In this document: positions 5,130 to 8,524 of the stretch, one piece after another
How positions within the stretch are numbered: the first letter of the stretch is position 1
Layout of the letters: every line of letters begins with the position of its first letter
From: Nitrospiraceae bacterium
Lineage (GTDB): Bacteria > Nitrospirota > Thermodesulfovibrionia > Thermodesulfovibrionales > UBA1546
Direction: 5' to 3'
DNA: 8,524 nt
NCBI GenBank assembly: GCA_003535475.1
Contig: DOHC01000117.1
Span: 1-8,524 of the forward strand
Position numbers and translations under genes: made by a program
The notes under the pieces: generated by a model
What the model was told of the DNA's origin: nothing
The model's input: the letters and a program-made list of their open reading frames with translations, nothing else
Database searches by the model: none

Positions 5130-5972
5130 ATGCGATTGCCGGAGTGGATAAAAGTGAAAAGCCCTATGGGGGTTCATGATACAAAACAGATTTTAAGGAA
5201 TCACCGCCTTTCCACTGTCTGCGAGGAGGCGCGATGTCCGAACATGGGAGAGTGTTTTTCAAAACCAACTGCGACCTTCATGATTATGGGTTCTGCATGC
5301 ACAAGAAACTGCGGGTTCTGCTCCGTAGAGTCCGCAATCCCCCAACCGCTTGATAAGAACGAACCGGAAAGGGTTGCGTTTGCTGCAAGGGAGATGGGAT
5401 TGAAGTATGTTGTTGTGACATCTGTTACACGTGATGACTTGCCTGACGGCGGTGCTAAGCATTTTGCTGAGACAGTCAGGGCAGTAAAAAAATATCTTCC
5501 TGATAAAACTGTTGAAGTTCTCACGCCTGACTTTAAAGGCAGTTATAATTCACTGAAAACTGTTCTTGATTCTGCGCCCGATGTCTATAATCATAATGTA
5601 GAGACTGTGCCAAGGCTTTATCCGTATGTAAGGCCAAGGGCAAATTATGAGAGATCCTTAAATGTTTTGCGGAATGCAAAAAAAAATGCATTTGATATCA
5701 ACGCAAAATCAGGGCTGATGGTAGGGCTGGGCGAGACTTTCAATGAGGTCATCAGCGTATTGAAAGACCTCATGGATGCCGGCTGTGAGACTGTTACAAT
5801 AGGGCAATACCTCAGGCCGTCTAAAAAAAATCTTCCTGTTAAGGAATATGTAAGGCCTGAGATTTTTAATGAATATAAAGAAATAGCTGTTAAAATAGGG
5901 TTTAAATATGTGGCATCATCCCCGCTTGTAAGGAGCTCGATGAATGCAGAGGAAATGTATAATAATCGGTGA
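5130..5972 (+). CDS. lipA: Lipoyl synthase
   Basis: This 280-residue radical-SAM enzyme inserts two sulfurs into octanoyl groups on lipoyl domains of the pyruvate and 2-oxoglutarate dehydrogenases and the glycine cleavage H protein. Both Fe-S sites are complete. The auxiliary cluster is C31, C36 and C42 in CEEARCPNMGEC; the SAM cluster is C57, C61 and C64 in CTRNCGFC. The C-terminal R268-S269-S270, which ligates the auxiliary cluster, is present in VRSSMNAEE. DDLPDGGA and the NHNVET segment are also family-typical. The start at ATG 5130 (MRLPEWIKVK) fits LipA N-termini, although no ribosome site precedes it. Length is at the short end of the family. The stop codon lies in a short tandem repeat, so the last three residues (NNR) may derive from it. 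No lipB or lplA gene is in view. Confidence 0.95.
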   Translation: MRLPEWIKVKSPMGVHDTKQILRNHRLSTVCEEARCPNMGECFSKPTATFMIMGSACTRNCGFCSVESAIPQPLDKNEPERVAFAAREMGLKYVVVTSVTRDDLPDGGAKHFAETVRAVKKYLPDKTVEVLTPDFKGSYNSLKTVLDSAPDVYNHNVETVPRLYPYVRPRANYERSLNVLRNAKKNAFDINAKSGLMVGLGETFNEVISVLKDLMDAGCETVTIGQYLRPSKKNLPVKEYVRPEIFNEYKEIAVKIGFKYVASSPLVRSSMNAEEMYNNR

Positions 5973-6034
5973 ATGGGTGAATGGGATTAATGATATTTTT
6001 GCGATTCACCGATTGACCGATTCCCCAATTCACC
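5964..6034. repeat. Octamer repeat with inverted arms between lipA and alaC
   Basis: The left arm has CGGTGAAT then GGGTGAAT then GGGATT (5967-5988). The right arm has four 8-mers at 6003-6034: GATTCACC, GATTGACC, GATTCCCC and AATTCACC. AATCGGTGAAT (5964-5974) and ATTCACCGATT (6004-6014) are exact 11-bp inverted repeats with a 29-nt loop. The lipA stop TGA (5970-5972) is inside the left arm, and the right arm ends at the alaC ribosome site. As RNA it could form a hairpin in the intercistronic region; no T-tract follows. Confidence 0.7.
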
Positions 6035-6046
6035 AGAGGAGTTTAA

Positions 6047-7222
6047 ATGTTTGAGTTCAACAGGATAAAGAGGCTTCCGCCTTATGTGTTTGCCATAGTC
6101 AACGGCCTTAAGATGGAGGCGAGAAAACGCGGGGAGGATATAATTGACCTTGGCATGGGAAATCCTGACATGCCTGCTACAAAACATGTGATAGACAAAC
6201 TCTGCGAGGCAGTGCATAATCCCAAAAACCACAGATATTCTGCGTCAAAGGGAATTACCCAGTTGAGAATGGCGGTATGCGAGTGGTACAAGAGGAGATT
6301 TGATGTTGATTTAGACCCTGAAAGTGAGGCAGTTGTAACTATCGGTTCAAAGGAAGGGCTTACGCACCTTGCCCTTGCAACAATACAGCCAGGAGATGTT
6401 GTCATGACGCCTGCGCCTGCATACCCTATACATCCTTATAGTGTGATTATCGCAGGCGGTGAGATTATAAGCATTCCGATAGGTCCGGGGATTGATTTTT
6501 TTGCAGAAATGGAAAAGGCATTCAAGAAGACATGGCCAAGGCCTAAGATGCTTATAATAAACTTTCCGCACAATCCGACAACAATCGTTGTTGAAGGGCT
6601 GGAATTCTTTAAGAAGGTCGTGGATTTTGCAAAAGAAAACAATATAATAGTTATCCATGATTTTGCCTATGCAGACCTTGTATTTGATGATTACAAGGCG
6701 CCGAGCTTATTGCAGGTTCCGGGAGCAAAGGATGTAGGAGTTGAATTTTTCTCTCTCACAAAAAGCTATTCCATGCCAGGATGGAGAGTCGGTTTTTGCG
6801 TTGGAAATAAGGATATTGTCGGAGCGCTGATAAAGATAAAGAGCTATCTTGACTACGGGATGTTTCAGCCCATACAGATTGCAAGCATTGTTGCCCTGAG
6901 AGGGCCTCAGGATTGTGTTGAGGAATTCAGAAAAATATACGAGTCAAGGCGCAATGTGCTGATTAACGGGCTTCATAATGCAGGATGGAATGTGGAATCC
7001 CCAAAGGCTACAATGTTCGTATGGGCAAAAATTCCTGAGCAGTTCAGAAAAATGGGTTCCCTTGAATTTGCAAAACTTCTTATAAACGAAGGCGGAGTTG
7101 CGGTGTCTCCGGGAATAGGTTTTGGAGAAGGAGGAGATGAATACGTGCGATTTGCCCTTGTTGAGAACGAGCACAGGATAAAACAGGCTGCAAAGGGAAT
7201 TAAGAAGGTGCTTGGCGGATGA
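6047..7222 (+). CDS. alaC: AlaC-type alanine aminotransferase (PLP class I/II)
   Basis: This 391-residue fold-type I PLP enzyme is close along its whole length to E. coli AlaC as I recall it: FxRIxRLPPYVF at the N-terminus, [48 protein letters not shown] and VSPGIGFG. The PLP lysine is K239 in [16 protein letters not shown]176 (HNP), D205 and Y208 (HDFAYAD) and R368 (YVRFA) occupy the expected cofactor and carboxylate positions. AlaC transfers amino groups between glutamate and pyruvate to make alanine; related enzymes use aspartate or LL-diaminopimelate. Its coupling to hom leaves room for an aspartate-pathway role. AGAGGAG at 6035-6041 is a strong ribosome site for ATG 6047. The 3' end overlaps hom by four bases (ATGA), indicating translational coupling. 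Confidence 0.9.
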   Translation: MFEFNRIKRLPPYVFAIVNGLKMEARKRGEDIIDLGMGNPDMPATKHVIDKLCEAVHNPKNHRYSASKGITQLRMAVCEWYKRRFDVDLDPESEAVVTIGSKEGLTHLALATIQPGDVVMTPAPAYPIHPYSVIIAGGEIISIPIGPGIDFFAEMEKAFKKTWPRPKMLIINFPHNPTTIVVEGLEFFKKVVDFAKENNIIVIHDFAYADLVFDDYKAPSLLQVPGAKDVGVEFFSLTKSYSMPGWRVGFCVGNKDIVGALIKIKSYLDYGMFQPIQIASIVALRGPQDCVEEFRKIYESRRNVLINGLHNAGWNVESPKATMFVWAKIPEQFRKMGSLEFAKLLINEGGVAVSPGIGFGEGGDEYVRFALVENEHRIKQAAKGIKKVLGG

Positions 7223-8232
7223 TTAATGTCGGCATTATAGGATTCGGGACTGTCGGAACAGGAACGGCTAAGATATTGCTTGAAAACAAGAGCGTTATTT
7301 CTCAGAGAATTGGTTTTGATATAAACCTGAAAAAAATTGCAGACCTTGACATAAAAAAGAGCAGGGGGATTAAACTGCCGGAAGGGATTTTAACCGCCAA
7401 TGCCGACGAGATACTTAATGCCCCTGAGATTAATATAGTTGTTGAGCTTATCGGAGGCATACACCCTGCAAAGGAACTTATCCTGAGAGCCATAAGGAAT
7501 AAAAAACATGTGGTTACAGCAAATAAAGCGCTTATCGCCACAGAGGGGAATGAAATATTGGCTGAAGCGGAAAAGCATGGCGTTGAGATCGGCTTTGAAG
7601 CATCTGTTGCCGGCGGCATTCCCATTATCAAGATTCTTAAAGAGGGCCTCATTGCAAACAGGATACTGGCAGTCTATGGGATAATAAACGGCACTTCAAA
7701 TTATATTCTCACAAAGATGACGGACGAGGGCATTGAGTTTTCTGATGCTCTGAAAGAAGCGCAGAGGCTCGGCTATGCAGAAGCTGACCCTACTTATGAT
7801 ATAGAAGGAATCGATTCAGCCCATAAGCTGGCGATTCTTGCATCGTTGGCGTATAACATACCGTTTTCGTTTAATGATGTTTATAAAGAGGGGATAACCA
7901 GAATAACCTCTCAGGACATTGGCTTTGCAGGAGAGTTGGGTTATAAGATAAAACTTCTTGCAATCGCAAAGGCTTCCGACAACAAGGTGGAACTCAGGGT
8001 TCATCCCACAATAGTTCCAAAGGATTATCTTATATCAAAGGTTGACGGTGTTTTTAATGCAATTTATGTGCAGGGCGATGCGGTCGGCGACACCCTTTAC
8101 TATGGAAGAGGCGCAGGCGATATGCCGACAGGGAGTGCGGTTGTAAGCGATATCGTAGATATCGGGAAGAAGATAGTCAGGAGTCAGGAGTCAGGAGTCA
8201 AGAAGCAGTCCAGATACCGCGCTCCAAGCTAA
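7219..8232 (+). CDS. hom: Homoserine dehydrogenase, catalytic part; ACT domain split off
   Basis: This enzyme reduces aspartate semialdehyde to homoserine, the branch step to threonine and methionine. The Rossmann motif is GFGTVGTG (8-15). TANKALIA (100-107), EASVAGGIP (127-135) and [11 protein letters not shown] (154-164) follow, then [20 protein letters not shown] with the catalytic pair D199 and K203. The catalytic core ends with [20 protein letters not shown] (297-315). The bacterial enzyme is usually 420-440 residues with a C-terminal ACT domain. Here the frame stops after 337 residues, with a tail ([17 protein letters not shown]) encoded largely by AGTCAGG repeats. The ACT sequence continues downstream in another frame. 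All catalytic residues are present, so the product is probably active but may lack threonine feedback control. The start overlaps the alaC stop, with AAGGTG at 7205-7210 as a fair ribosome site. Confidence 0.9.
   Translation: MINVGIIGFGTVGTGTAKILLENKSVISQRIGFDINLKKIADLDIKKSRGIKLPEGILTANADEILNAPEINIVVELIGGIHPAKELILRAIRNKKHVVTANKALIATEGNEILAEAEKHGVEIGFEASVAGGIPIIKILKEGLIANRILAVYGIINGTSNYILTKMTDEGIEFSDALKEAQRLGYAEADPTYDIEGIDSAHKLAILASLAYNIPFSFNDVYKEGITRITSQDIGFAGELGYKIKLLAIAKASDNKVELRVHPTIVPKDYLISKVDGVFNAIYVQGDAVGDTLYYGRGAGDMPTGSAVVSDIVDIGKKIVRSQESGVKKQSRYRAPS
8175..8200 (+). repeat. Heptamer tandem repeat at the hom break
   Basis: Three full AGTCAGG units (8175-8195) and a partial AGTCA (8196-8200) lie between the catalytic and ACT parts of hom. 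The unit differs by one base from the ATTCAGG unit inside fabF. A change of one unit shifts the reading frame by one base. Confidence 0.85.
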
Positions 8233-8261
8233 AGGTTAAGGGCATAGAAGACATTGAGGCA

Positions 8262-8516
8262 ATGTATTATTTCAGGTTCACTGCATTTGACAAGCCGGGC
8301 GTTCTCTCAAGCATCTCCGGGGTGCTCGGCAGTTACAACATAAGCATAACCTCTGTTATTCAGAAAGGAAGACGGCTCGGAGAGGCTGTCCCTCTTATAG
8401 TTCTTACGCATACGGCAAAAGAAAAGGATGTTATTAAAGCAGTAGCGGAAATTGACAGGCTTTCAGTTGTTGCGGATAAAACGCTTTATATAAGAGTCGA
8501 GGGGAAAGAAGAATAG
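8262..8516 (+). CDS. ACT domain of homoserine dehydrogenase, out of frame
   Basis: This 84-residue open frame is the regulatory ACT domain that normally ends Hom. YYFRFTAFDKPGVLSSISGV, then LGSYNISITSVIQKGR, then VPLIVLTHTAKEKDV and ADKTLYIRVE follow the family's order and length to the natural C-terminus. The same frame upstream of the ATG (from 8226) reads [12 protein letters not shown], which also looks like the Hom linker, so the ATG at 8262 is probably an internal methionine rather than a true start. No well-spaced ribosome site precedes it; GAGG lies only two bases before the ATG. The catalytic frame stops at 8230-8232, and a -1 change relative to it (or +2) would join the two. It is either the back half of a frameshifted gene or, less likely, a separately reinitiated regulatory subunit. 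The stop is TAG at 8514-8516. Confidence 0.8.
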   Translation: MYYFRFTAFDKPGVLSSISGVLGSYNISITSVIQKGRRLGEAVPLIVLTHTAKEKDVIKAVAEIDRLSVVADKTLYIRVEGKEE

Positions 8517-8524
8517 AAAATTCT

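Noticed and set aside
8225..8240. Programmed -1 ribosomal frameshift site joining hom and its ACT domain
   Set aside because: No X XXY YYZ slippery heptamer or A-run is present near the stop; the tandem repeat explains the shift better.

Overview
The window reads as an ordinary, moderately AT-rich bacterial chromosome segment. It carries housekeeping and amino-acid genes and no phage, transposase, CRISPR or RNA gene that I can see. The AlaC-type aminotransferase overlapping homoserine dehydrogenase, a RodZ-like gene, a short LipA and 7-8 nt tandem repeats scattered in and between genes suggest an environmental Gram-negative-type lineage, perhaps Nitrospirota or a deltaproteobacterial relative. 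That placement is inference; no marker here fixes it.

Layout. Positions 1-966 (minus strand) hold a RodZ-like membrane protein and, 30 bp downstream of it, the first 46 codons of an exported protein that runs off the left edge. A divergent gap leads to a plus-strand FabF-type ketoacyl-ACP synthase (1109-2389) carrying an in-frame heptanucleotide-repeat insertion. A YgjP-like zinc metallopeptidase (2619-3290) follows, flanked by two diverged copies of a ~43 bp element. On the minus strand come an EamA transporter (3395-4219) and a small secreted protein with a Lys/Gly-rich tail (4334-4852). The gap up to lipA contains a truncated 3' end of an HlyD-type efflux adaptor gene. From 5130 to the right edge, lipA, alaC and hom run on the plus strand. 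alaC and hom overlap by 4 nt and are probably co-transcribed, serving alanine synthesis and the branch to threonine and methionine.

The most notable point is hom. Its C-terminal ACT domain is present downstream but in another reading frame. The junction lies just after 3.7 copies of the heptamer AGTCAGG. Because 7 = 1 mod 3, gaining one unit would fuse the catalytic and ACT parts. A nearly identical heptamer (ATTCAGG/ATGCAGG) sits inside fabF, and an 8-nt repeat with inverted arms provides the stop codon of lipA. No new defence or metabolic system is visible. The unusual biology is a short tandem-repeat family entering coding sequence, plus several genes whose only upstream signal is a -10-like box almost touching the start codon.
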